The position numbers and the translations under genes were made by a program. A stretch of DNA of 64,000 nt from Elmis aenea. Taxonomy: Eukaryota; Arthropoda; Insecta; Coleoptera; Elmidae. Positions 48,202-60,835 of this stretch are shown here, piece after piece (position 1 is the stretch's first letter; every line of letters starts with the position of its first letter). The DNA lies in assembly GCA_947652605.1 (NCBI GenBank), contig OX393578.1:55931415-55995414 (forward strand). Direction: 5' to 3'. The notes under the pieces are model-generated. The model was not told where the DNA came from and ran no database searches. It was given only the letters and a program-made list of their open reading frames with translations.

Positions 48202-48488
48202 GGCTTTATACTCTTTGCAATTTTTTCGACAAAAAAATCGATTTTCTTAAAACTACAGCAAATGGCTTCAAACTTCTTATACACGTTAGTTACGAGCAAG
48301 TTAAGGATTATTAGCCCCTAAATACGATTTTTAATTTTTCGCGAAAAATGGGAAAAGTACAAAGGCTATAGTCTTTGCACTTTTTTCGAAAAAAAAATCT
48401 ATTTTCTTAAAACTACAGCAAATGGCTTCAAACTTCTTATACACGTTAGTTATGAGCAAATAAAGGATTATTAGCTCCTAAATACGAT
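48202..48488 (+). repeat. B block 34, two B
   Basis: The first B has CTTTGCAATTTTTTCGAC and a middle-type body. The second reads AAAATCTATTTTC, losing the ClaI palindrome, and AGCTCC. Confidence 0.93.
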
Positions 48489-49831
48489 CTTTAATTTTTT
48501 GAATAACTTTGTAAATTAAATTTCAAAATAGTTGAGACAAACGGCATTATACTAAGAAAAATAAACTCTATAACATACTAAAATTTGAACAAAATCGTAA
48601 GAGCCGTTTTCGAGAAAAATTTTCAAAATTTTTAATTTTTTGAAATACTTTGTAAATTAAATTTCAAAATAGTTAAGACAAACTTCATTATACTAAGAAA
48701 AATAAACTCTATAACATACTAAAATTTGAACAAAATCGTAAGAGTCGTTTTCAAGAAAAATTTTCAAAATTTTTAATTTTTTGAATAACTTTGTAAATTA
48801 AATTTCAAAATAGTTGAGACAAACGGCATTATACTAAGAAAAATAAACTCTATAACATACTAAAATTTGAACAAAATCGTAAGAGCCGTTTTCGAGAAAA
48901 ATTTTCAAAATTTTTAATTTTTTGACTAACTTTGTAGATTAAATTTCAAAATAGTTGAGACAAACGGCATTGTACTAAGAAAAATAAACTCTATAACATA
49001 CTAAAATTTAAACAAAATCGTAAGAGCCGTTTTCGAGAAAAATTTTCAAAATTTTTAATTTTTTGAATAACTTTGTAAATTAAATTTCAAAATAGTTGAG
49101 ACAAACGGCATTATACTAAGAAAAATAAACTCTATAACATACTAAAAATTGAACAAAATCGTAAAAGCCGTTTTCGAGAAAAATTTTAAAAATTTTTAAT
49201 TTTTTGAATAACTTTGTAAATTAAATTTCAAAATAGTTGAGACAAACAGCATTATACTAAGAAAAATAAACTCTATAACATACTAAAATTTGAACAAAAT
49301 CGTAAGAGCCGTTTTCGAGAAAAATTTTCAAAATTTTTAATTTTTTGAAATACTTTGTAAATTAAATTTCAAAATAGTTAAGACAAACTTTAATATACTA
49401 AGAAAAATAAACTCTATAACATACTAAAATTTGAACAAAATCGTAAGAGCCGTTTTCGAGAAAAATTTTCAAAATTTTTAATTTTTTGAATAACTTTGTA
49501 AATTAAATTTCAAAATAGTTGAGACAAACGGCATTAGACTAAGAAAAATAAACTTTATAACATACTACAATTTTAACCAAAGCGTAAGAGTTGTTTTCGA
49601 GAAAAATTTTCAAAAATTTTAATTTTTTGAATAACCTTGTAAATTAAATTTCAAAATAGTTGAGACAAACGGCATTATACTAAGAAAAATAAACTCTATA
49701 ACATACTAAAATTTGAACAAAATCGTAAGAGCCGTTTTCGAGAAAAATTTTCAAAATATTTAATTTTTTGAATAACTTTGTAAATTAAATTTCAAAATAG
49801 TTGAGACAAACGGCATTATACTAAAAAAAAA
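48489..49831 (+). repeat. A tract, 9 monomers
   Basis: Markers TTTTCAAGAAAA, TTTGTAGATTAAA (48931), CTAAAAATTG, CTTTAATATAC, ATTAGACTAAG with CTACAATTTTAACCAAAGCG, ATAACCTTG, and CAAAATATTTAA. It ends ACTAAAAAAAAAGGCTG, 1 bp short at the joint. Confidence 0.95.
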
Positions 49832-51450
49832 GGCTGTATACTCTTTGCTTTTTTCGACAGAAAAATCGATTTTCTTAAAACTATAGCAAATGGCTTCAAA
49901 CTTCTTATACACGTTAGTTACGAGCAAGTTAAGGATTATTAGCCCCTAAATACGATTTTTAATTTTTCGCGAAAAATGGGAAAAGTACAAAGGCTATAGT
50001 CTTTGCACTTTTTTCGAAAAAAAAATCTATTTTCTTAAAACTACAGCAAATGGCTTCAAACTTCTTATACACGTTAGTTATGAGCAAATAAAGGATTATT
50101 AGCTCCTAAATACGATCTTTAATTTTTTGAATAACTTTGTAAATTAAATTTCAAAATAGTTAAGACAAACGGCATTATACTAAGAAAAATAAACTCTACA
50201 ACATACCAAAATTTGAACAAAATCGTAAGAGCCGTTTTCGAGAAAAATTTTCAAAATATTTAATTTTTTGAAATACTTTGTAAATTAAATTTTTTAAAAA
50301 TAGTTGAGACAAACTTCATTATACTAAGAAAAATAAACTCTATAACATACTAAAATTTGAACAAAATCGTAAGAGTCGTTTTCGAGAAAAATTTTCAAAA
50401 TTTTTAATTTTTTGAATAACTTTGTAAATTAAATTTCAAAATAGTTGAGACAAACGGCATTATACTAAGAAAAATAAACTCTATAACATACTAAAATTTG
50501 AACAAAATCGTAACAGCCGTTTTCGAGAAAAAATTCCAAAATTTTTAATTTTTTGACTAACTTTGTAAATTAAATTTCAAAATAGTTAAGACAAACGGCA
50601 TTATACTAAGAAAAATAAACTCTATAACATACTAAAATTTGAACAAAATCGTAAGAGCCGTTTTCGAGAAAAATTATCAAAATTTTTAATTTTTTGAATA
50701 ACTTTGTAAATTAAATTTCAAAATAGTTGAGACAAACGGCATTATACTAAAAAAAATAAACTCTATAACATACTAAAATTTGAACAAAATCGTAAGAGCC
50801 GTTTTCGAGAAAAATTTTCAAAATTTTTAATTTTTTGAAATACTTTGTAAATTAAATTTCAAAATAGTTAAGGCAAACTTCATTATACTAAGAAAAATAA
50901 ACTCTATAACATACTAAAATTTGAACAAAATCGTAAGAGCCGTTTTCGAGAAAAATTTTCAAAATTTTTAATTTTTTGAAATACTTTGTAAATTAAATTT
51001 CAAAATAGTTAAGACAAACTTTAATATACTAAGAAAAATAAACTCTATAACATACTAAAATTTGAACAAAATCGTAAGAGCCGTTTTCGAGAAAAATTTT
51101 CAAAATTTTTAATTTTTTGAATAACTTTGTAAATTAAATTTCAAAATAGTTGAGACAAACGGCATTAGACTAAGAAAAATAAACTTTATAACATACTACA
51201 ATTTTAACCAAAGCGTAAGAGTTGTTTTCGAGAAAAATTTTCAAAAATTTTAATTTTTTGAATAACCTTGTAAATTAAATTTCAAAATAGTTGAGACAAA
51301 CGGCATTATACTAAGAAAAATAAACTCTATAACATACTAAAATTTGAACAAAATCGTAAGAGCCGTTTTCGAGAAAAATTTTCAAAATATTTAATTTTTT
51401 GAATAACTTTGTAAATTAAATTTCAAAATAGTTGAGACAAACGGCATTAT
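48550..51450 (+). repeat. 2,900-bp higher-order unit, copy 1
   Basis: TTTGTAGATT at 48931/51831, GGCTGTATAC at 49832/52732 and GAGTCGTTTTCAAG near 48744/51644 are 2,900 bp apart. Within each copy the CTTTAATATAC ... CAAAATATTTAA run occurs both before and after the B block, about 1,632 bp apart. Confidence 0.92.
49832..50116 (+). repeat. B block 35, two B
   Basis: Entry GGCTGTATACTCTTTGCTTTTTTCG (the AC of GCAC is lost). The last B lacks the ClaI palindrome (AAAATCTATTTTC) and has AGCTCC. Confidence 0.92.
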
Positions 51451-52731
51451 ACTAAGAAAAATAAACTCTATAACATACTAAAATTTGAACAAAATCGTAA
51501 GAGCCGTTTTCGAGAAAAATTTTCAAAATTTTTAATTTTTTGAAATACTTTGTAAATTAAATTTCAAAATAGTTAAGACAAACTTCATTATACTAAGAAA
51601 AATAAACTCTATAACATACTAAAATTTGAACAAAATCGTAAGAGTCGTTTTCAAGAAAAATTTTCAAAATTTTTAATTTTTTGAATAACTTTGTAAATTA
51701 AATTTCAAAATAGTTGAGACAAACGGCATTATACTAAGAAAAATAAACTCTATAACATACTAAAATTTGAACAAAATCGTAAGAGCCGTTTTCGAGAAAA
51801 ATTTTCAAAATTTTTAATTTTTTGACTAACTTTGTAGATTAAATTTCAAAATAGTTGAGACAAACGGCATTGTACTAAGAAAAATAAACTCTATAACATA
51901 CTAAAATTTAAACAAAATCGTAAGAGCCGTTTTCGAGAAAAATTTTCAAAATTTTTAATTTTTTGAATAACTTTGTAAATTAAATTTCAAAATAGTTGAG
52001 ACAAACGGCATTATACTAAGAAAAATAAACTCTATAACATACTAAAAATTGAACAAAATCGTAAAAGCCGTTTTCGAGAAAAATTTTAAAAATTTTTAAT
52101 TTTTTGAATAACTTTGTAAATTAAATTTCAAAATAGTTGAGACAAACAGCATTATACTAAGAAAAATAAACTCTATAACATACTAAAATTTGAACAAAAT
52201 CGTAAGAGCCGTTTTCGAGAAAAATTTTCAAAATTTTTAATTTTTTGAAATACTTTGTAAATTAAATTTCAAAATAGTTAAGACAAACTTTAATATACTA
52301 AGAAAAATAAACTCTATAACATACTAAAATTTGAACAAAATCGTAAGAGCCGTTTTCGAGAAAAATTTTCAAAATTTTTAATTTTTTGAATAACTTTGTA
52401 AATTAAATTTCAAAATAGTTGAGACAAACGGCATTAGACTAAGAAAAATAAACTTTATAACATACTACAATTTTAACCAAAGCGTAAGAGTTGTTTTCGA
52501 GAAAAATTTTCAAAAATTTTAATTTTTTGAATAACCTTGTAAATTAAATTTCAAAATAGTTGAGACAAACGGCATTATACTAAGAAAAATAAACTCTATA
52601 ACATACTAAAATTTGAACAAAATCGTAAGAGCCGTTTTCGAGAAAAATTTTCAAAATATTTAATTTTTTGAATAACTTTGTAAATTAAATTTCAAAATAG
52701 TTGAGACAAACGGCATTATACTAAAAAAAAA
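50117..52731 (+). repeat. A tract, 18 monomers
   Basis: It contains the 3-bp gain AAATTTTTTAAAAATAG near 50289, GAGAAAAATTATC near 50672 and AAGGCAAACTTC near 50868. It then runs straight into the second 2,900-bp unit, so it has two copies of the CTTTAATATAC run. Confidence 0.95.
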
Positions 52732-54350
52732 GGCTGTATACTCTTTGCTTTTTTCGACAGAAAAATCGATTTTCTTAAAACTATAGCAAATGGCTTCAAA
52801 CTTCTTATACACGTTAGTTACGAGCAAGTTAAGGATTATTAGCCCCTAAATACGATTTTTAATTTTTCGCGAAAAATGGGAAAAGTACAAAGGCTATAGT
52901 CTTTGCACTTTTTTCGAAAAAAAAATCGATTTTCTTAAAACTACAGCAAATGGCTTCAAACTTCTTATACACGTTAGTTATGAGCAAATAAAGGATTATT
53001 AGCTCCTAAATACGATCTTTAATTTTTTGAATAACTTTGTAAATTAAATTTCAAAATAGTTAAGACAAACGGCATTATACTAAGAAAAATAAACTCTACA
53101 ACATACCAAAATTTGAACAAAATCGTAAGAGCCGTTTTCGAGAAAAATTTTCAAAATATTTAATTTTTTGAAATACTTTGTAAATTAAATTTTTTAAAAA
53201 TAGTTGAGACAAACTTCATTATACTAAGAAAAATAAACTCTATAACATACTAAAATTTGAACAAAATCGTAAGAGTCGTTTTCGAGAAAAATTTTCAAAA
53301 TTTTTAATTTTTTGAATAACTTTGTAAATTAAATTTCAAAATAGTTGAGACAAACGGCATTATACTAAGAAAAATAAACTCTATAACATACTAAAATTTG
53401 AACAAAATCGTAACAGCCGTTTTCGAGAAAAAATTCCAAAATTTTTAATTTTTTGACTAACTTTGTAAATTAAATTTCAAAATAGTTAAGACAAACGGCA
53501 TTATACTAAGAAAAATAAACTCTATAACATACTAAAATTTGAACAAAATCGTAAGAGCCGTTTTCGAGAAAAATTATCAAAATTTTTAATTTTTTGAATA
53601 ACTTTGTAAATTAAATTTCAAAATAGTTGAGACAAACGGCATTATACTAAAAAAAATAAACTCTATAACATACTAAAATTTGAACAAAATCGTAAGAGCC
53701 GTTTTCGAGAAAAATTTTCAAAATTTTTAATTTTTTGAAATACTTTGTAAATTAAATTTCAAAATAGTTAAGGCAAACTTCATTATACTAAGAAAAATAA
53801 ACTCTATAACATACTAAAATTTGAACAAAATCGTAAGAGCCGTTTTCGAGAAAAATTTTCAAAATTTTTAATTTTTTGAAATACTTTGTAAATTAAATTT
53901 CAAAATAGTTAAGACAAACTTTAATATACTAAGAAAAATAAACTCTATAACATACTAAAATTTGAACAAAATCGTAAGAGCCGTTTTCGAGAAAAATTTT
54001 CAAAATTTTTAATTTTTTGAATAACTTTGTAAATTAAATTTCAAAATAGTTGAGACAAACGGCATTAGACTAAGAAAAATAAACTTTATAACATACTACA
54101 ATTTTAACCAAAGCGTAAGAGTTGTTTTCGAGAAAAATTTTCAAAAATTTTAATTTTTTGAATAACCTTGTAAATTAAATTTCAAAATAGTTGAGACAAA
54201 CGGCATTATACTAAGAAAAATAAACTCTATAACATACTAAAATTTGAACAAAATCGTAAGAGCCGTTTTCGAGAAAAATTTTCAAAATATTTAATTTTTT
54301 GAATAACTTTGTAAATTAAATTTCAAAATAGTTGAGACAAACGGCATTAT
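51451..54350 (+). repeat. 2,900-bp higher-order unit, copy 2
   Basis: It matches copy 1 at every marker I checked, except that the last B of block 36 reads AAAATCGATTTTC where block 35 reads AAAATCTATTTTC. It ends at the entry to block 37. Confidence 0.92.
52732..53016 (+). repeat. B block 36, two B
   Basis: The 2,900-bp copy of block 35, with the ClaI palindrome intact in the last B. Confidence 0.93.
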
Positions 54351-54362
54351 ACTAAAAAAAAA
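53017..54362 (+). repeat. A tract, 9 monomers
   Basis: A copy of the first half of 50117-52731, including the 3-bp gain and AAGGCAAACTTC. It stops at the ACTAAAAAAAAAGGCTG joint. Confidence 0.95.
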
Positions 54363-54805
54363 GGCTGTATACTCTTTGCTTTTTTCGACAGAAAAATCGA
54401 TTTTCTTAAAACTATAGCAAATGGCTTCAAACTTCTTATACACGTAAGTTACGAGCAAGTTACGGATTATTAGCCCCTAAATACGATTTTTAATTTTTCG
54501 CGAAAAATGGGAAAAGTACAAAGGCTATAGTCTGCAATTTTTTCGACAAAAAAATCGATTTTCTTAAAACTACAGCAAATGGCTTCAAACTTCTTATACA
54601 CATTAGTTATGAGCGAATTAAGGATTATTAGCCCCTAAATACGATTTTTAATTTTTCGTGAAAAATGGGAAAAGTACAAAGGCTATAGTCTTTGCACTTT
54701 TTTCGACAAAAAAATCGATTTTTTTAAAACTACAGCAAATGGCTTCAAACTTCTTATACACGTTAGTTATGAGCAAATTAAGGATTATTAGCCCCTAAAC
54801 ACGAT
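54363..54805 (+). repeat. B block 37, three B
   Basis: The first ends CACGTAAGTTACGAGCAAGTTACGG. The second enters through CTATAGTCTGCAATTTTTTCG (TTT lost). The last has ATCGATTTTTTTAAAAC and exits CCTAAACACGATTTTTAA. It is copied as block 40. Confidence 0.94.
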
Positions 54806-55726
54806 TTTTAATTTTTTGAATAACTTTGTAAATTAAATTTCAAAATAGTTGAGACAAACGGCATTATACTAAGAAAAATAAACTCTATAACATACTAAAA
54901 TTTGTACAAAATCGTAAGTGCCGTTTTCGAGAAAAATTTTCAAAATTTTTAATTTTTTGAAATACTTTGTAAATTAAATTTTAAAATAGTTGAGACAAAC
55001 TTCATTATACTAAGAAAAATAAACTCTATAACATACTAAAATTTGAACAAAATCGTAAGTGCCGTTTTCGAGAAAAATTTTCAAAATTTTTAATTTTTTG
55101 AATAACTTTGTAAATTAAATTTCAAAATAGTTGAGACAAACAGCATTATACTAAGAAAAATAAACTCTATAACATACTAAAATTTGAACAAAATCGTAAG
55201 AGCCGTTTTCGAGAAAAATTTTCAAAATTTTTAATTTTTTGAAATACTTTGTAAATTAAATTTCAAAATAGTTAAGACAAACTTCATTATACTAAGAAAA
55301 ATAAACTCTATAACATAATAAAATTTGAACAAAATTGTAAAAGTCGTTTTCGAGAAAAATTTTCAAAATTTTTAATTTTTTGAATAACTTTGTAAATTAA
55401 ATTTCAAAATAGTTGAGACAAACGGCATTATACTAAGAAAAATAAACTCTATAACATACTTAAATTTGAACAAAATCGTAAAAGCCGTTTTCGAGAAAAA
55501 TTTTCAAAATTTTTAATTTTTTGAATAACTTTGTAAATTAAATTTTTAAATATTTGAGACAAACGGCATTATACTAAAAAAAATAAACTCTATAACATAC
55601 TAAAATTTAAACAAAATCGTAAGAGCCGTTTTCGAGAAAAATTATCAAAATTTTTAATTTTTTGAATAACTTTGTAAATTAAATTTCAAAATAGTTGAGA
55701 CAAACGGCATTATACTAAGAAAAAAA
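54806..55726 (+). repeat. A tract, 6 monomers (921 bp)
   Basis: Markers AAAATTTGTACAAAATCG with GTAAGTGCCG (twice GTGCCG), CATACTTAAATTTG, TTTTTAAATATTTGAG and GAGAAAAATTATC. Confidence 0.95.
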
Positions 55727-56013
55727 GGCTATATACTCTTTGCACTTTTTTCGATAGAAAAATCGATTATCTTAAAACTATAGCAAATGGCTTCAAACTT
55801 CTTATACATGTAAGTTACGAGCAAGTTAAGGATTATTAGCCCCTAAATACGATTTTTAATTTTTCGCGAAAAATGGGAAAAGTACAAAGGCTATAGTCTT
55901 TGCACTTTTTTCGACAAAAAAATCGATTTTCTTAAAACTACAGCAAATGGCTTCAAACTTCTTATACACGTTAGTTATGAGCAAATAAAGGATTATTAGC
56001 CCCTAAATACGAT
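55727..56013 (+). repeat. B block 38, two B
   Basis: The first reads TTTTTTCGATAGAAAAATCGATTATC and CATGTAAGTTACGAG, weakening the ClaI palindrome arm. The second is last type. Confidence 0.93.
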
Positions 56014-56793
56014 TTTTAATTTTTTGAATAACTTTGTAAATTAAATTTCAAAATAGTTGAGACAAACGGCATTATACTAAGAAAAATAAACTCTATAACA
56101 TACTAAAATTTAAACAAAATCGTAAGAGCCGTTTTCGAGAAAAATTTTCAAAATTTTTAATTTTTTGAAATACTTTGTAAATTAAATTTCAAAATAGTTG
56201 AGACAAACGGCATTATACTAAGAAAAATAAACTCTATAACATACTAAAATTTGTACAAAATCGTAAGAGCCGTTTTCCAGAAAAATTTTCAAAATTTTTA
56301 ATTTTTTGAATAACTTTGTAAATTAAATTTCAAAATAGTTAAGACAAACTTCAATATACTAAGAAAAATTAACTCTATAACATAATAAAATTTGAACAAA
56401 ATTGTAAAAGTCGTTTTCGAGAAAAATTTTCAAAATTTTTAATTTTTTGAATAACTTTGTAAATTAAATTTCAAAATAGTTGAGACAAACAGCATTAAAC
56501 TAAGAAAAATAAACTCTATAACATACTAAAATTTGAACAAAATCGTAAGAGCCGTTTTCGAGAAAAATTTTCAAAATTTTTAATTTTTTGAATAACTTTG
56601 TAAATTAAATTTCAAAATAGTTGAGACAAACGGCATTATACTAAGAAAAATAAACTCTATAACATACTAAAATTTAAACAAAATCGTAAGAGCCGTTTTC
56701 GAGAAAAGTTATCAAAATTTTTAATTTTTTGAATAACTTTGTAAATTAAATTTTAAAATAGTTGAGACAAACGGCATTATACTAAGAAAAGAA
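56014..56793 (+). repeat. A tract, 5 monomers
   Basis: Markers GTTTTCCAGAAAA (CpG of TTTTCGAG lost) near 56275, AAAAATTAACTC near 56366, and GAGAAAAGTTATC near 56702. Confidence 0.95.
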
Positions 56794-58048
56794 GGCTATA
56801 TACTCTTTGCACTTTTTTCGACAGAAAAATCGATTTTCTTAAAACTATAGCAAATGGCTTCAAACTTCTTATACACGTTAGTTACGAGCAAGTTAAGGAT
56901 TATTAGCCCCTAAATACGATTTTTAATTTTTCGCGAAAAATGGGAAAAGTACAAAGGCTATATAGTCTTTGCACTTTTTTCGACAAAAAAATCGATTTTC
57001 TTAAAACTACAGCAAATGGCTTCAAACTTCTTATACACATTAGTTATGAGCGAATTAAGGATTATTAGCCCCTAAATACGATTTTTAATTTTTCGTGAAA
57101 AATGGGAAAAGTACAAAGGCTATAGTCTTTGCACTTTTTTCGAAAAAAAAAATCGATTTTCTTAAAACTACAGCAAATGGCTTCAAACTTCTTATACACG
57201 TTAGTTATGAGCAAGTTAAGGATTATTAGCCCCTAAATACGATTTTTAATTTTTCGTGAAAAATGGGAAAAGTACAAAGGCTGTCTTTGCACTTTTTTCG
57301 AAAAAAAAAATCGATTTTCTTAAAACTACAGCAAATGGCTTCAAACTTCTTATACACGTTAGTTACGAGCAAGTTAAGGATTATTAGCCCCTAAATACGA
57401 TTTTTAATTTTTCGCGAAAAATGGGAAAAGTACAAAGGCTATATATAGTCTTTGCACTTTTTTCGAAAAAAAAAATCGATTTTCTTAAAACTACAGCAAA
57501 TGGCTTCAAACTTCTTATACACATTAGTTATAAGCGAATTAAGGATTATTAGCCCCTAAATACGATATTTAATTTTTCGCGAAAAATGGGAAAAGTACAA
57601 AGGCTATAGTCTTTGCACTTTTTTCGACAAAAAAATCGATTTTCTTAAAACTACAGCAAATGGCTTCAAACTTCTTATACACATTAGTTTTGAGCGAATT
57701 AAGGATTATTAGCCCCTAAATACGATTTTTAATTTTTCGCGAAAAATGGGAAAAGTACAAAGGCTATAGTCTTTGCACTTTTTTCGAAAAAAAAAAAACG
57801 ATTTTCTTAAAACTACAGCAAATGGCTTCAAACTTCTTATACACATTAGTTATGAGCGAATTAAGGATTATTAGCCCCTAAATACGATTTTTAATTTTTC
57901 GTGAAAAATGGGAAAAGTACAAAGGCTATAGTCTTTGCACTTTTTTCGACAAAAAAATCGATTTTTTTAAAACTACAGCAAATGGCTTCAAACTTCTTAT
58001 ACACGTTAGTTATGAGCAAATTAAGGATTATTAGCCCCTAAACACGAT
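56794..58048 (+). repeat. B block 39, eight B
   Basis: The largest B block. Spacers in order are CTATATAG, CTATAG, CTG, CTATATATAG, then CTATAG three times. CGCG and CGTG forms of the joint palindrome are mixed. One B has ACGATATTTAATTTTTCG, one TTTTGAGCG, and one a run of A replacing the ClaI site (CGAAAAAAAAAAAACG). The last copy has ATCGATTTTTTTAAAAC and CCTAAACACG, as in blocks 37 and 43. Confidence 0.94.
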
Positions 58049-58404
58049 TTTTAATTTTTTGAATAACTTTGTAAATTAAATTTCAAAATAGTTGAGACAA
58101 ACGGCATTATACTAAGAAAAATAAACTCTATAACATACTAAAATTTGTACAAAATCGTAAGTGCCGTTTTCGAGAAAAATTTTCAAAATTTTTAATTTTT
58201 TGAAATACTTTGTAAATTAAGTTTCAAAATAGTTGAGACAAACTTCATTATACTAAGAAAAATAAACTCTATAACATACTAAAATTTGAACAAAATCGTA
58301 AGTGCCGTTTTCGAGAAAAATTTTCAAAATTTTTAATTTTTTGAATAACTTTGTAAATTAAATTTCAAAATAGTTGAGACAAACGGCATTATACTAAAAA
58401 AAAA
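58049..58404 (+). repeat. A tract, 2 monomers
   Basis: AAAATTTGTACAAAATCG/GTGCCG, then a GTGCCG monomer with AATTAAGTTTC. It ends at the 1-bp-short ACTAAAAAAAAAGGCTG joint. Confidence 0.95.
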
Positions 58405-58847
58405 GGCTGTATACTCTTTGCTTTTTTCGACAGAAAAATCGATTTTCTTAAAACTATAGCAAATGGCTTCAAACTTCTTATACACGTAAGTTACGAGCAA
58501 GTTACGGATTATTAGCCCCTAAATACGATTTTTAATTTTTCGCGAAAAATGGGAAAAGTACAAAGGCTATAGTCTGCAATTTTTTCGACAAAAAAATCGA
58601 TTTTCTTAAAACTACAGCAAATGGCTTCAAACTTCTTATACACATTAGTTATGAGCGAATTAAGGATTATTAGCCCCTAAATACGATTTTTAATTTTTCG
58701 TGAAAAATGGGAAAAGTACAAAGGCTATAGTCTTTGCACTTTTTTCGACAAAAAAATCGATTTTTTTAAAACTACAGCAAATGGCTTCAAACTTCTTATA
58801 CACGTTAGTTATGAGCAAATTAAGGATTATTAGCCCCTAAACACGAT
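58405..58847 (+). repeat. B block 40, three B
   Basis: The 4,042-bp copy of block 37, including the CTATAGTCTGCAATTTTTTCG joint. Confidence 0.94.
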
Positions 58848-59768
58848 TTTTAATTTTTTGAATAACTTTGTAAATTAAATTTCAAAATAGTTGAGACAAA
58901 CGGCATTATACTAAGAAAAATAAACTCTATAACATACTAAAATTTGTACAAAATCGTAAGTGCCGTTTTCGAGAAAAATTTTCAAAATTTTTAATTTTTT
59001 GAAATACTTTGTAAATTAAATTTTAAAATAGTTGAGACAAACTTCATTATACTAAGAAAAATAAACTCTATAACATACTAAAATTTGAACAAAATCGTAA
59101 GTGCCGTTTTCGAGAAAAATTTTCAAAATTTTTAATTTTTTGAATAACTTTGTAAATTAAATTTCAAAATAGTTGAGACAAACAGCATTATACTAAGAAA
59201 AATAAACTCTATAACATACTAAAATTTGAACAAAATCGTAAGAGCCGTTTTCGAGAAAAATTTTCAAAATTTTTAATTTTTTGAAATACTTTGTAAATTA
59301 AATTTCAAAATAGTTAAGACAAACTTCATTATACTAAGAAAAATAAACTCTATAACATAATAAAATTTGAACAAAATTGTAAAAGTCGTTTTCGAGAAAA
59401 ATTTTCAAAATTTTTAATTTTTTGAATAACTTTGTAAATTAAATTTCAAAATAGTTGAGACAAACGGCATTATACTAAGAAAAATAAACTCTATAACATA
59501 CTTAAATTTGAACAAAATCGTAAAAGCCGTTTTCGAGAAAAATTTTCAAAATTTTTAATTTTTTGAATAACTTTGTAAATTAAATTTTTAAATATTTGAG
59601 ACAAACGGCATTATACTAAAAAAAATAAACTCTATAACATACTAAAATTTAAACAAAATCGTAAGAGCCGTTTTCGAGAAAAATTATCAAAATTTTTAAT
59701 TTTTTGAATAACTTTGTAAATTAAATTTCAAAATAGTTGAGACAAACGGCATTATACTAAGAAAAAAA
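58848..59768 (+). repeat. A tract, 6 monomers (921 bp)
   Basis: The 4,042-bp copy of 54806-55726, with the same GTGCCG, CATACTTAAATTTG and TTTTTAAATATTTGAG markers. Confidence 0.95.
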
Positions 59769-60055
59769 GGCTATATACTCTTTGCACTTTTTTCGATAGA
59801 AAAATCGATTATCTTAAAACTATAGCAAATGGCTTCAAACTTCTTATACATGTAAGTTACGAGCAAGTTAAGGATTATTAGCCCCTAAATACGATTTTTA
59901 ATTTTTCGCGAAAAATGGGAAAAGTACAAAGGCTATAGTCTTTGCACTTTTTTCGACAAAAAAATCGATTTTCTTAAAACTACAGCAAATGGCTTCAAAC
60001 TTCTTATACACGTTAGTTATGAGCAAATAAAGGATTATTAGCCCCTAAATACGAT
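59769..60055 (+). repeat. B block 41, two B
   Basis: The 4,042-bp copy of block 38. Confidence 0.93.
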
Positions 60056-60835
60056 TTTTAATTTTTTGAATAACTTTGTAAATTAAATTTCAAAATAGTT
60101 GAGACAAACGGCATTATACTAAGAAAAATAAACTCTATAACATACTAAAATTTAAACAAAATCGTAAGAGCCGTTTTCGAGAAAAATTTTCAAAATTTTT
60201 AATTTTTTGAAATACTTTGTAAATTAAATTTCAAAATAGTTGAGACAAACGGCATTATACTAAGAAAAATAAACTCTATAACATACTAAAATTTGTACAA
60301 AATCGTAAGAGCCGTTTTCCAGAAAAATTTTCAAAATTTTTAATTTTTTGAATAACTTTGTAAATTAAATTTCAAAATAGTTAAGACAAACTTCAATATA
60401 CTAAGAAAAATTAACTCTATAACATAATAAAATTTGAACAAAATTGTAAAAGTCGTTTTCGAGAAAAATTTTCAAAATTTTTAATTTTTTGAATAACTTT
60501 GTAAATTAAATTTCAAAATAGTTGAGACAAACAGCATTAAACTAAGAAAAATAAACTCTATAACATACTAAAATTTGAACAAAATCGTAAGAGCCGTTTT
60601 CGAGAAAAATTTTCAAAATTTTTAATTTTTTGAATAACTTTGTAAATTAAATTTCAAAATAGTTGAGACAAACGGCATTATACTAAGAAAAATAAACTCT
60701 ATAACATACTAAAATTTAAACAAAATCGTAAGAGCCGTTTTCGAGAAAAGTTATCAAAATTTTTAATTTTTTGAATAACTTTGTAAATTAAATTTTAAAA
60801 TAGTTGAGACAAACGGCATTATACTAAGAAAAGAA
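60056..60835 (+). repeat. A tract, 5 monomers
   Basis: The 4,042-bp copy of 56014-56793, with GTTTTCCAGAAAA and AAAAATTAACTC kept. Confidence 0.95.

Larger units (their letters stand above)
54363..58404 (+). repeat. 4,042-bp higher-order unit, copy 1 (B3-A6-B2-A5-B8-A2)
   Basis: GGCTGTATAC at 54363/58405 and GGCTATATAC at 56794/60836 are 4,042 bp apart, and blocks 38/41 are also at 4,042. I found no difference between the copies at the markers I compared, which include private oddities such as TTTTTAAATATTTGAG and ACGATATTTAA. Confidence 0.94.
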
